DNA of 6,661 nucleotides, taken from contig JAGBRF010000072.1 of NCBI GenBank assembly GCA_017632555.1, positions 1 through 6,661 on the forward strand, given 5' to 3'. Positions 1 to 6,143 of this stretch are shown here, one piece after another. This stretch comes from Alphaproteobacteria bacterium. GTDB taxonomy: Bacteria; Pseudomonadota; Alphaproteobacteria; RF32; UBA3637. Position 1 is the stretch's first letter; the number at the start of each line of letters is the position of its first letter. The translations under genes were made by a program, and so were the position numbers. The notes under the pieces are model-generated. The model was not told the origin of the DNA and did no database searches. It was given only the letters and a program-made list of their open reading frames with translations.

Positions 1-946
1 CCGCGGCAATCAACTTTTTCACAACCGGCAAATTTTTACTGAAAACAGCATATATCATCGGCGCATTATTATATCCATCAATACTTTTCATATTAACGTC
101 AACATTATGGGCAACCAAATTTTCAACTTTATGCAAAATTGTTTCAGGATCATCTTTTCCCCAATCAATCGTTCCCCAAGTATTATTCCATACTCGTTTT
201 TGTTTTTCTTTTTTTATTATTTCTCGGGCATTTTTTTCACGATTTAATTTTCTTTGCATTTGTTTTAATGTATCGGCAATCTGGGTATATCCTTTGTTTA
301 CAGCTATATCATAAGCCGTTTCACCTTTATTGTTTTCCAATTCAATATTGGCACCGGCGGCAAGCAAACAATCAGCAGTAAGTGTAAATCCGTTGCGAAC
401 AGCCCGCATTAAAAATGTTTCACCACGGTTATTTTGCAAATTCACATTCGCACCGGCGGCAATCAATTTATTTACCATCCATTCCGATCCGTTTTCAACA
501 GCATACATTAAAGGGGTGTTACCATCCTTATCTTTCAAATTCACATTTGCATGGGCGTTAATCAATGTTTCTATAACTTTTGAGTGTTTGGCTTTAATTG
601 CATAATGCAAAACGGATTCACCGGCATCATCTTGTGCATTGATATTAGCACCATGAGCCAGCAAAGTTTCTATACCTTCCGTTTGACCGAAATACGTGGC
701 ATTCATCAAGGGTGTTTTTCCGCGTTCATCCGCTAAATTCGCATCGGCACCGAATTTTATCAATCTGTCCATAACCCTTTGTTGTCCGTAAAAGGCAGCA
801 AGACTTAAAGCAGAAGCGCCATTGTCGTTTTGCAAATTCACATCGACACCGGCGACAATAAGTCTGTTGACGCAGTACAAAAGTTCGTCTTCGGGAATAC
901 TCCAATAAAGCGCGCCCCAAGTATCTGACCAACTGTTTATATCCAT
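1..946 (-). CDS. Ankyrin-repeat protein with two TWGT-capped modules, 3' end cut by window edge
   Basis: The frame is open from an ATG at 946-944 to the left edge (315 codons), so the C-terminus is missing. AAAGGAA lies about 7 bases before the ATG. Residues 6-36 form a cap block (W6, TWGA at 9-12, AGVDVN near 32-37). Six ankyrin repeats of about 33 residues follow (roughly 40-233) with the usual G-x-TPLM and LL-x-GA-N-hN signatures; the last one carries TAYDIA. A lysine/arginine/glutamate-rich, probably helical linker covers about 231-252. A second cap (W253, TWGT at 256-259) then opens a new ankyrin module that the edge interrupts. No signal peptide or membrane segment is seen. Ankyrin repeats bind proteins; the partner is unknown. 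It is the last visible gene of a four-gene operon, 18 bases after the 417-residue paralogue, with which it shares its layout. The ankyrin assignment is certain, the function is not. Confidence 0.95.
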   Translation of the reverse strand, partial: MDINSWSDTWGALYWSIPEDELLYCVNRLIVAGVDVNLQNDNGASALSLAAFYGQQRVMDRLIKFGADANLADERGKTPLMNATYFGQTEGIETLLAHGANINAQDDAGESVLHYAIKAKHSKVIETLINAHANVNLKDKDGNTPLMYAVENGSEWMVNKLIAAGANVNLQNNRGETFLMRAVRNGFTLTADCLLAAGANIELENNKGETAYDIAVNKGYTQIADTLKQMQRKLNREKNAREIIKKEKQKRVWNNTWGTIDWGKDDPETILHKVENLVAHNVDVNMKSIDGYNNAPMIYAVFSKNLPVVKKLIAA

Positions 947-964
947 TTTAGATTCCTTTCAAAC

Positions 965-2218
965 TTATAAGCTTCTGCAAAACAAGTTTGCTTTTAAAAT
1001 ATAGGACAAGTTCGGGTTATGTGACAACAACTTTTTGATATCTTGATGGTTGTACTTTTCCGCCATATCCAACATACTGACATTCTTTCGGGTTATTTTT
1101 GTATTCGCACCTGCTTTAATCAATTTTTCGACAATTTCGGTATAACCTCTTACAACAGCAACCATCAATGGTGTAAAACCGCAAGAATCTGTCTTGTTTA
1201 CATTTGCTTTGTTGGCAATTAAAAAATCAACAAATTTTGTTTTTCCCATTGTAACGGCGCACATCAATGGTGTTCTGTTATAATTTGGTAAAATTGCCAT
1301 ATCTATATCAACGCCGGCATCAAGCAAAGTTTGAGCTTTTTTTATAATTTTGTCATCTGAATCTTTTTGTAAATTGATAGTTCCCCAAGTTTTTCCCCAT
1401 TCTTCTTCACGACTTTTTTGTTCGGCCTTGTCTTTTTCAATAGCCCTTTCAAGCTCTTTTATTCCTTGAGCTTCTTTCAAAATTTTTGCGACTTCCGTAT
1501 TCTTACATTTTACGGCTATATCATACGCCGTTTGACCATCAGCATTTTTTATTTCTATATCAGCACCAGCATCAACTAACATTTGGGCAAGTTCAACACT
1601 ATCCTCCGGGAAATGGCGAGCATCAGCAACCTGCATCAAAGCCGTTTCACCATATCTGTCTGTCAAATTCAAATTCGCGCCAAGTTCAATTAATTTTTTA
1701 GCACAAAGCATGTATCCGCCACCAATTTGCTTTTTGGTAACACAGGCTATCATCAAAGCCGTTCTGCCTTCATAATCTTTCGCATCCAACATTGCACCGG
1801 CCGACACCAACTTTTCTATACAGTTTACTGCCGCCCCCTCATCTCGTGATTCATTTTCTGCTGCAACCATCAATGCTGTTTGACCAAAATCATTTGCTAT
1901 ATCTACCCTGGCTCCCGCGGCAAGCAATAAATCTATAGCATCCGAATTTACCCCATCAACCGCCAACATCAATGGCGTACAACCAGCTTCATTTTGTGCG
2001 TCCACTTTTGCACCGGCATCAAGCAATCGTTTTATAATTTTTGTGTAATAACAGGCAAAGTGTAATAAAATCGTATCTTCATGCTTTTCATAATCATTAT
2101 TTCGCAAATTCACGTCCACACCGGCCGCAAGCAAAGCATCAATCTTTTTCAGCGATTCTTCTACGGGATCGTCTACAGAAATGGTTCCCCAAGTTTCTTT
2201 ATAACTGTTCAAATTCAT
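965..2218 (-). CDS. Ankyrin-repeat protein, two TWGT-capped modules (417 aa)
   Basis: ATG at 2218 follows AAGGGA, which overlaps the last codons of the upstream phosphatase-like gene; only 2 bases separate the two genes, so translation is probably coupled. The cap (TWGT at residues 9-12, AGVDVN near 32-37) is followed by about six ankyrin repeats up to residue 250. Three consecutive repeats (109-224) are 38-39 residues long instead of 33, with the extra residues between the two helices of each repeat. A charged, probably coiled linker (about 249-273, rich in E, K, R) leads to a second cap (W274, TWGT at 277-280) and a shorter ankyrin module of about three repeats. The tail (about 400-417) is more hydrophobic and ends CRSL. 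No signal peptide or membrane segment is apparent. Architecture matches the next gene downstream, which suggests tandem duplication. A protein-binding role is expected from the family; the target cannot be read. Confidence 0.95.
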   Translation of the reverse strand: MNLNSYKETWGTISVDDPVEESLKKIDALLAAGVDVNLRNNDYEKHEDTILLHFACYYTKIIKRLLDAGAKVDAQNEAGCTPLMLAVDGVNSDAIDLLLAAGARVDIANDFGQTALMVAAENESRDEGAAVNCIEKLVSAGAMLDAKDYEGRTALMIACVTKKQIGGGYMLCAKKLIELGANLNLTDRYGETALMQVADARHFPEDSVELAQMLVDAGADIEIKNADGQTAYDIAVKCKNTEVAKILKEAQGIKELERAIEKDKAEQKSREEEWGKTWGTINLQKDSDDKIIKKAQTLLDAGVDIDMAILPNYNRTPLMCAVTMGKTKFVDFLIANKANVNKTDSCGFTPLMVAVVRGYTEIVEKLIKAGANTKITRKNVSMLDMAEKYNHQDIKKLLSHNPNLSYILKANLFCRSL

Positions 2219-2220
2219 TT

Positions 2221-3249
2221 TTAATCCCTTTCATTTACAAAGTTGAAAAGTAATGCCGTTCTGTCGGTAAAGGCAACCTTTTGCACTTTGTCATTGTTTA
2301 CGGATTGAACTGCAACTGCATGCTGATTTTTCTCTAACACAGCACCCAAAGCGGACAACATTTCCAATGTTTTCATTGCTTCTTTTTGATTGGGTTCCGA
2401 AATAAATTCCTTTGCAATTTCGTTATCTATAAATGCCGGCTCAATTCCCGATGAAAACAAGGTGACATTTTTAACATTCGGCAAATAAGCCGCTAAAGTC
2501 CACATCATACCATTTGCATGCGTTGCAAAATTTCTGCGTTTATCCCGTGAAATTTTACCGACACGCGCAAAATTTTTCATATTATCGGCACCGCCCAAAT
2601 AAGGTGTATAATAATCTTTACCCAAAGATTCTTTTGTTTTTTGCATATATTGGTATCTTATTTTGGCTTGTTCTGCCGGTGATTTTTCATTAAAATCCGG
2701 GTGTTCTTGAATAATCAAAGCATCACGTTTGACACGCATATTTTTCAAATATTCGTTTCCGATATAACTTTCCACAGTATCATCTTGATAACGAATAATC
2801 ATACCGCCATCACCGTTTGAAAAAGATTCAAACATTTTTGTTGTATCGTTCACACGTGCAACCAAAACAGAAGCCGCCGGTATTTGCAACGGATCCAAAT
2901 TTTCGGAAAAAACAGGACCGGCAACTTTGGAAAAACGTTCAGTCGCTTTTCGTGTTGCTTCATAAACAATTTCCGATAATTCCTTTTCGGGATTTAATGC
3001 ACCCTTTGCAATTTCGTCCTTTAACAAATCCGCCCAAACACGTGCGGCCGTTTTTTCACCAGAAACAATATCGGATAAAGCAATTTCTTCGCCGTTTGGC
3101 AAAATGCGTTTTTTTCGACCATCCGCACCGTCAACGATTATTGCAAGCGAAGTGATTTCCTTATTGCCCTTTGTATCAACAAAAAAGACATCTTCATCTT
3201 CAACGGGTTTGTGTATTTTTCCAACAAGTTCAAAGTGATTTTCGTTCAT
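2221..3249 (-). CDS. Divergent PP2C/PPM-type protein phosphatase-like protein (342 aa)
   Basis: This is the only non-ankyrin gene in the operon. The start at 3249 has AAAAGGGG 8 bases upstream and lies 17 bases after the preceding stop. The order of motifs suggests a PP2C (PPM) metal-dependent Ser/Thr phosphatase fold: an acidic EDED stretch ending at D20 where the family has NED; VDGADG at 39-44 where it has a DG metal site; AASVLVARV near 125-133, a possible GSTA-type strand; NGDGG at 145-149 where it has GDSR; LFSSG at 264-268 where it has the SDG/TDG motif; and TDRTALLFNF at 328-337 where it has DDN/DDR followed by a beta strand. The aspartate of the SDG motif appears replaced by S267, which would weaken or abolish one metal site, so it may be a pseudophosphatase or use altered metal binding. 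Length is somewhat above a minimal PP2C domain; residues about 165-235 look like an insertion. No membrane segment is seen. The assignment comes from motif reading only. Confidence 0.6.
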   Translation of the reverse strand: MNENHFELVGKIHKPVEDEDVFFVDTKGNKEITSLAIIVDGADGRKKRILPNGEEIALSDIVSGEKTAARVWADLLKDEIAKGALNPEKELSEIVYEATRKATERFSKVAGPVFSENLDPLQIPAASVLVARVNDTTKMFESFSNGDGGMIIRYQDDTVESYIGNEYLKNMRVKRDALIIQEHPDFNEKSPAEQAKIRYQYMQKTKESLGKDYYTPYLGGADNMKNFARVGKISRDKRRNFATHANGMMWTLAAYLPNVKNVTLFSSGIEPAFIDNEIAKEFISEPNQKEAMKTLEMLSALGAVLEKNQHAVAVQSVNNDKVQKVAFTDRTALLFNFVNERD

Positions 3250-3266
3250 ATAACCGGCCCCTTTTG

Positions 3267-3890
3267 TTATCTTTCGTTTTCGTTTTTATAATTCCACAAA
3301 TTTTTTTCTTCCACTTTGCTTTTGTACTTTGTTATTTCTGCCGTTATGGAATCATATTCTGCCAACATCTTTTTTACATCTTTTTTATAGGCAACATCAA
3401 TCGGTCTGTTCCCGGAAAAAGAAAAAGCATTTGCATCTTCCGTAAGCGGAGTATCTATAACGCAGGCATTAACATCGGCCCCGCCGTCAAGCAACGTTCT
3501 CAACACATCTAAATTGCCACGTGTAGCGGCGGTATGTAACAAAGACCAACCGCTTTCCTTTTTTTCGTTGACATTGGCACCGGCCAAAACCAACAATCGA
3601 GCCATTTTCGGATTTTGTGTTTCTACGGCATATCCCAAAGGGGATATATTTGTTCCCATAACACGCAGTTTAGTATTTACATCGGCACCCAGTTCAATCA
3701 TTTTTGCCATTGTTTTGACATAGCCTTTTTGCATAGCCTTTGCCAACGGCATTTCCCCGTTTTTATCCGGTACATCTATCAAAAAACTGCATATTTGTTT
3801 TTCTGTGATTTGTTTTACAACTTCTTCGTCCGAAACGTTCCAACCCATGTTATTCCAAACAATAGAAGAAACTATATTCCTTATACCCAT
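3267..3890 (-). CDS. Ankyrin-repeat protein, first gene of the operon (207 aa)
   Basis: ATG at 3890 is preceded by AAAAGGGT at a 7-8 base spacing, about 48 bases downstream of the predicted transcription start. The first 30 residues hold a degenerate cap, VWNNMGWNVSDEE at 11-23, which resembles VWNNTWGTI of the last operon gene but lacks TWGT. About three and a half ankyrin repeats follow (41-74, 78-111, 112-143 and an incomplete one near 157-178). They include LLVLAGANVN and LLDGGADVN, and a small insertion occurs after residue 143. The C-terminus (about 179-207) is charged and probably helical. It is the shortest ankyrin protein here and the only one with a single module. Its stop is 17 bases before the phosphatase-like start. 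It could be a partner or adaptor of that protein; this is inferred only from gene order. Confidence 0.93.
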   Translation of the reverse strand: MGIRNIVSSIVWNNMGWNVSDEEVVKQITEKQICSFLIDVPDKNGEMPLAKAMQKGYVKTMAKMIELGADVNTKLRVMGTNISPLGYAVETQNPKMARLLVLAGANVNEKKESGWSLLHTAATRGNLDVLRTLLDGGADVNACVIDTPLTEDANAFSFSGNRPIDVAYKKDVKKMLAEYDSITAEITKYKSKVEEKNLWNYKNENER

Positions 3891-3944
3891 TTTACTACCC
3901 TTTTGAATTCAAACAGTTTATAAAAATACCTACGTATAAGGGCG

Positions 3945-3973
3945 ATTGTACCTTTAAAATTTATTTTTGTCAA
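3945..3973 (-). promoter_or_regulatory. Sigma-70 promoter of the ankyrin/PP2C operon
   Basis: On the minus strand TTGACA (3973-3968) is followed by a 17-base spacer and TACAAT (3950-3945), one base from the -10 consensus. Transcription should start near 3938, giving a leader of about 48 bases before the ATG at 3890. The region upstream of -35 is AT-rich and includes the terminator of the preceding gene. No clear operator palindrome was seen. Confidence 0.85.
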
Positions 3974-3999
3974 GTTATTTCTTGTTCTTTTTAAAGCAC

Positions 4000-4033
4000 A
4001 AAAAAACACCACCATTTTGATGGTGGCGTTTTT
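4000..4033 (-). terminator. Intrinsic terminator after the 520-residue ankyrin gene
   Basis: Stem arms lie at 4021-4033 and 4002-4014 with a six-base loop, and a run of seven T on the minus strand (4006-4000) overlaps the end of the stem. The GC-rich core is CCACCA/TGGTGG. The single non-Watson-Crick position (4008/4027) is a G-U wobble in minus-strand RNA but an A-C mismatch in plus-strand RNA, which supports action on the minus-strand transcript. The hairpin begins 4 bases after the stop codon at 4037. Confidence 0.9.
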
Positions 4034-4036
4034 GAT

Positions 4037-5599
4037 TTATCTTTCGGTCGTTTTTTTCCTTTTTAACTTTTCGACTTCTTTTAATCTGCGACCTTCACGT
4101 TGACGGTCTTTATGTCCGTAATATCGACCGATTTCCATCAACTTTTGAGCCTGCTCACGTCTTTCCGGCGTGGATTGTTGCAATATTTTTTTCAGAAAAG
4201 CTATTTTTGCACGAATAGCGGCACGATCATCCCTTAATAACAAAGCGTCTTTTTCTTGATCTTCCGTCATCATTTTTCTGAAAGTGATTAAATCTTTTCT
4301 TTCGGCATCCGCCTTCAAACGTTCCAAAAGTTCTTCGCGTTTGCGAATGGACGTTCTGATAATTTGGCGCATATTACGATCGGAAGTTTTGTTAAGATCC
4401 AACCGTTCAACAACCATTTTTCCGTCTTCATCTTTTACGTTTACATCGGCACCGTTCATTATCAACATTTCCGCTATTTTACCATAGCCTTTTTCAGCCG
4501 CAGCCATTAAAGCAGTGGAACTTGAATTATCCAACACGTCCAATTCGATATCATCTTGCTTCAACAACCTTTCGACAAAGCCCGAATATCCGTTTTCCAC
4601 AGCAATTATCAGTGCCGTTTCACCGTATACGTTTATGTCGTTCACATCGGCTTTGTTTTTTATCAACAAATCCGCAACATCCGTATATCCGTAATAAGCC
4701 GCATGCATCAACGCCGTTTCGCCATCCTCTTCTTTTGCATTGACATTGGCGCCATGGGCAATTAAAAATTTCACAGCATCTTTATTGCCAAGTTCGGCAA
4801 AATACATCAATGGTGTTAAACCGTCTTCATCACGAGCATTTACATCAGCACCGGCCCGAACCAAATCTTTTGCTTTTTGCAACATTTTTTCCGGCGTGCT
4901 TTTATTCCAATCAATCTTTCTCCAAGAAAAGAACCAATGTTTCATAAACGCTTGTTTTATTCCACCAAACAAACCCTTTTTTTGTTTTGCAACCGCCTTT
5001 TGCGGTTCGGCAACTTCGGGTTCGTTTATTTCGGGTTCAGGCATTTCCGCTTCCGGCATATCGATTTGTTCTTGTTGCGGTTCTTCGGCGGGTGTTTCTT
5101 GAACTTCTTGTTCCGGTTCTTCCGTTTCTTCCACAACATCATCAGCGGGTTCAATTTCATTTTCATCAACGACTTCGTCAGCGTTTTCTTCCGAATTTTC
5201 TTCCGGATGCGTCAAATATTCTTCAACATCTTTGAAACCTTTTCGTGCGGCAATTTCCAAAGCCGTTTCATTATATTTTGTTTGCAAATCTTTATCAGCG
5301 TGGGCTTTCATCAACTGTTTAACCAAATTCAAATCACCATGATAAGCCGCCCAAATCAAAGCCGAATTTCCGTCTTTGTTTTGCAAATTGACATTAGCAC
5401 CGGCTTTGATTAAAGCCTTTACAGCTTTTGCATAGCCCCTTTGTGCCACCAAAATCAATATGGTGTTTTCTTCTTTGTCACGCATATTCAAATTGACACC
5501 GGCATCAATAAAACTTTGCACGCCTTGAAGCGCACTTTTTTCGGAACTGTATAAATCAACAGTTCCCCAAGTATTTGCCCACTTGTTCATATTTGCCAT
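4037..5599 (-). CDS. Two-module ankyrin protein with acidic Pro/Glu linker and charged tail (520 aa)
   Basis: ATG at 5599 follows AAGGAA at about 8 bases; a second ATG at residue 4 is a less likely start. Order of parts: cap with TWGT at 10-13; about three ankyrin repeats to residue 130; an acidic linker at 131-200 with 25 Glu, 5 Asp, 10 Pro and no Lys or Arg; a short basic run at 202-208; a hydrophobic/aromatic amphipathic stretch at 209-226; a degenerate cap (SWRKIDW, 225-231); about five ankyrin repeats to residue 394; and a highly charged, mostly helical tail at 395-520 ending in basic residues. No signal peptide is present. It is transcribed alone, between its own promoter and terminator, next to the operon encoding its relatives. 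The two modules on a flexible linker suggest a scaffold joining two partners. The basic tail could bind nucleic acid or acidic membrane surfaces. Both ideas are inference; the ankyrin content is certain. Confidence 0.96.
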   Translation of the reverse strand: MANMNKWANTWGTVDLYSSEKSALQGVQSFIDAGVNLNMRDKEENTILILVAQRGYAKAVKALIKAGANVNLQNKDGNSALIWAAYHGDLNLVKQLMKAHADKDLQTKYNETALEIAARKGFKDVEEYLTHPEENSEENADEVVDENEIEPADDVVEETEEPEQEVQETPAEEPQQEQIDMPEAEMPEPEINEPEVAEPQKAVAKQKKGLFGGIKQAFMKHWFFSWRKIDWNKSTPEKMLQKAKDLVRAGADVNARDEDGLTPLMYFAELGNKDAVKFLIAHGANVNAKEEDGETALMHAAYYGYTDVADLLIKNKADVNDINVYGETALIIAVENGYSGFVERLLKQDDIELDVLDNSSSTALMAAAEKGYGKIAEMLIMNGADVNVKDEDGKMVVERLDLNKTSDRNMRQIIRTSIRKREELLERLKADAERKDLITFRKMMTEDQEKDALLLRDDRAAIRAKIAFLKKILQQSTPERREQAQKLMEIGRYYGHKDRQREGRRLKEVEKLKRKKTTER

Positions 5600-5634
5600 T
5601 TTTCACGTTCCTTGTTTTAAGTAAATTTTGAATG

Positions 5635-5663
5635 ATTATATCACATTTTTACGCAAAAGTCAA
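5635..5663 (-). promoter_or_regulatory. Extended -10 promoter of the 520-residue ankyrin gene
   Basis: TTGACT (5663-5658), a 17-base spacer and a perfect TATAAT (5640-5635) lie on the minus strand. TG sits one base before the -10 box, which makes it an extended -10 promoter. Transcription should start near 5628, about 29 bases before the ATG at 5599. The -35 box lies only 6 bases beyond the stop codon of the cysteine-rich gene. Confidence 0.88.
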
Positions 5664-5669
5664 ATCCGT

Positions 5670-5858
5670 TCATCGTGTGTGTGATGAATCTGCACAAGGC
5701 ACAACATTTGAAACATTTACTGTTTTATGTTTGCCGGCAATGATTTGTGAACATACCGCCTTGCAAGATGCCAACACCAAAGCGGAAAAAACAATCGCCC
5801 AAAAAAGGCATCCGCTACATCCGCTGCACCCGCAACCGCAACAACTACCCTTTGCCAT
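5670..5858 (-). CDS. Small cysteine-rich protein with one membrane segment (62 aa)
   Basis: I do not recognise a family. ATG at 5858 is preceded by AAAAAGGAT at about 6 bases, downstream of a strong promoter, which supports it as a real gene despite its size. The N-terminus is a Cys/Gly/Ser cluster with Cys at 6, 7, 9, 11, 14 and 17. Residues 18-31 are hydrophobic and could span or anchor in the membrane. Further Cys are at 32, 36 and 55, giving nine in 62 residues. The C-terminal half is polar. The spacing of the cluster (CCxCxCxxCxxC) suggests metal or iron-sulphur binding, or disulphides if exposed outside the cytoplasm. LASC at 29-32 resembles a lipobox, but the region before it is not a normal signal peptide. 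The stop lies just before the -35 box of the next gene, and no clear terminator lies between. Confidence 0.72.
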   Translation of the reverse strand: MAKGSCCGCGCSGCSGCLFWAIVFSALVLASCKAVCSQIIAGKHKTVNVSNVVPCADSSHTR

Positions 5859-5902
5859 TTTGTTATCCTTTTTCCTTTACATCCATTGAAAAATATGGGG
5901 TT

Positions 5903-5931
5903 ATTGTATCATATTTTGTGTGTTTTGTCAA
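5903..5931 (-). promoter_or_regulatory. Promoter of the cysteine-rich small protein gene
   Basis: TTGACA (5931-5926), a 17-base spacer and TACAAT (5908-5903) lie on the minus strand, with TG one base before the -10 box. Predicted start is near 5896, giving a leader of about 38 bases with AAAGGAAAAAGGAT near its end. It lies beyond the tRNA terminator, so the small gene is an independent unit. Confidence 0.85.
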
Positions 5932-5967
5932 GTATTATAGGGATTTTATATTGATAATTTAGGCATG

Positions 5968-5993
5968 AAAAAACCCTTTGTTTCCAAAGGGTT
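5968..5993 (-). terminator. Intrinsic terminator after tRNA-His
   Basis: A perfect 9-base-pair stem AACCCTTTG/CAAAGGGTT (5993-5985 and 5980-5972) has a GAAA tetraloop on the minus strand, followed by six T (5973-5968). It begins 10 bases past the tRNA CCA end and ends the tRNA transcript. The plus strand also has the stem but a weaker T run. Confidence 0.93.
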
Positions 5994-6003
5994 ATTCAAA
6001 ATA

Positions 6004-6081
6004 TGGGGCGGAAGAAGGGACTCGAACTCTCGACATTCGGTACCACAAACCGACGCTCTAACCAACTGAGCTACTTCCGCC
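6004..6081 (-). tRNA. tRNA-His (anticodon GTG)
   Basis: A full cloverleaf can be drawn: acceptor GCGGAAG/CTTCCGC, D stem GCTC/GAGC, anticodon stem TCGGT/ACCGA with loop TTGTGGT (anticodon at 6046-6044), a five-base variable loop, and T loop TTCGAGT. The extra G-1 (6081) needed by most histidyl-tRNA synthetases is present and pairs with C73 (6007). CCA is encoded at 6006-6004. The T stem GAGAG/CCCTT has one A-C mismatch (52-62) and one G-U pair, so it is slightly weak. It lies between a C-terminal gene fragment and a clear terminator. Confidence 0.97.
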
Positions 6082-6097
6082 ACAATGGAACTATATT

Positions 6098-6126
6098 CTT
6101 TTACATAATCCGTTTGTAAAAGTCAA
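6098..6126 (-). promoter_or_regulatory. Candidate promoter of tRNA-His
   Basis: TTGACT (6126-6121), a 17-base spacer and TAAAAG (6103-6098, four of six -10 bases) would start transcription about 10 bases before the mature tRNA. The -10 box is poor, so co-transcription with the gene upstream is also possible; no strong terminator separates them. Confidence 0.5.
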
Positions 6127-6143
6127 GCACTTTTTGAAAAAAG

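Larger units (their letters stand above)
1..3973 (-). other. Probable operon: ankyrin - PP2C-like - ankyrin - ankyrin
   Basis: Four genes in one direction are separated by 17, 2 and 18 bases, each with its own ribosome-binding site. One strong promoter lies upstream and no hairpin terminator was seen in the gaps. The unit continues past the left edge, so its full gene content is unknown. The embedded phosphatase-like gene is therefore very likely co-expressed with three ankyrin proteins. Confidence 0.85.

Noticed and set aside
726..932. Minus-strand ORF of 68 codons in another frame
   Set aside because: It overlaps the in-frame partial ankyrin gene, whose repeat pattern fixes the real frame.
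2817..3923. Several plus-strand ORFs of about 70-113 codons (2817-3155, 3171-3512, 3514-3723, 3615-3923)
   Set aside because: All lie antisense to the phosphatase-like gene and the 207-residue ankyrin gene, with low-complexity Phe/His/Arg translations and no ribosome-binding sites seen.
4877..5413. Plus-strand ORF of 178 codons, Phe/Arg-rich
   Set aside because: It is the antisense shadow of the 520-residue ankyrin gene; its Phe richness is the complement of Glu/Lys codons, and there is no promoter or convincing protein pattern.
5669..5688. Hairpin TTCATC-(CA)4-GATGAA around the stop of the Cys-rich gene
   Set aside because: The stem is only six AT-rich pairs with no T run after it, so it is not a convincing terminator.
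5761..5775. LASC in the Cys-rich protein as a lipoprotein processing site
   Set aside because: The motif fits a lipobox, but the sequence before it is a Cys/Gly cluster with a single Lys, not a normal signal peptide; left as a remark only.
5968..6081. tRNA-His 3' end as attachment site of a genomic island carrying the ankyrin genes
   Set aside because: No integrase and no second copy of the tRNA 3' end was seen; the far end would be outside the window, so nothing supports it.
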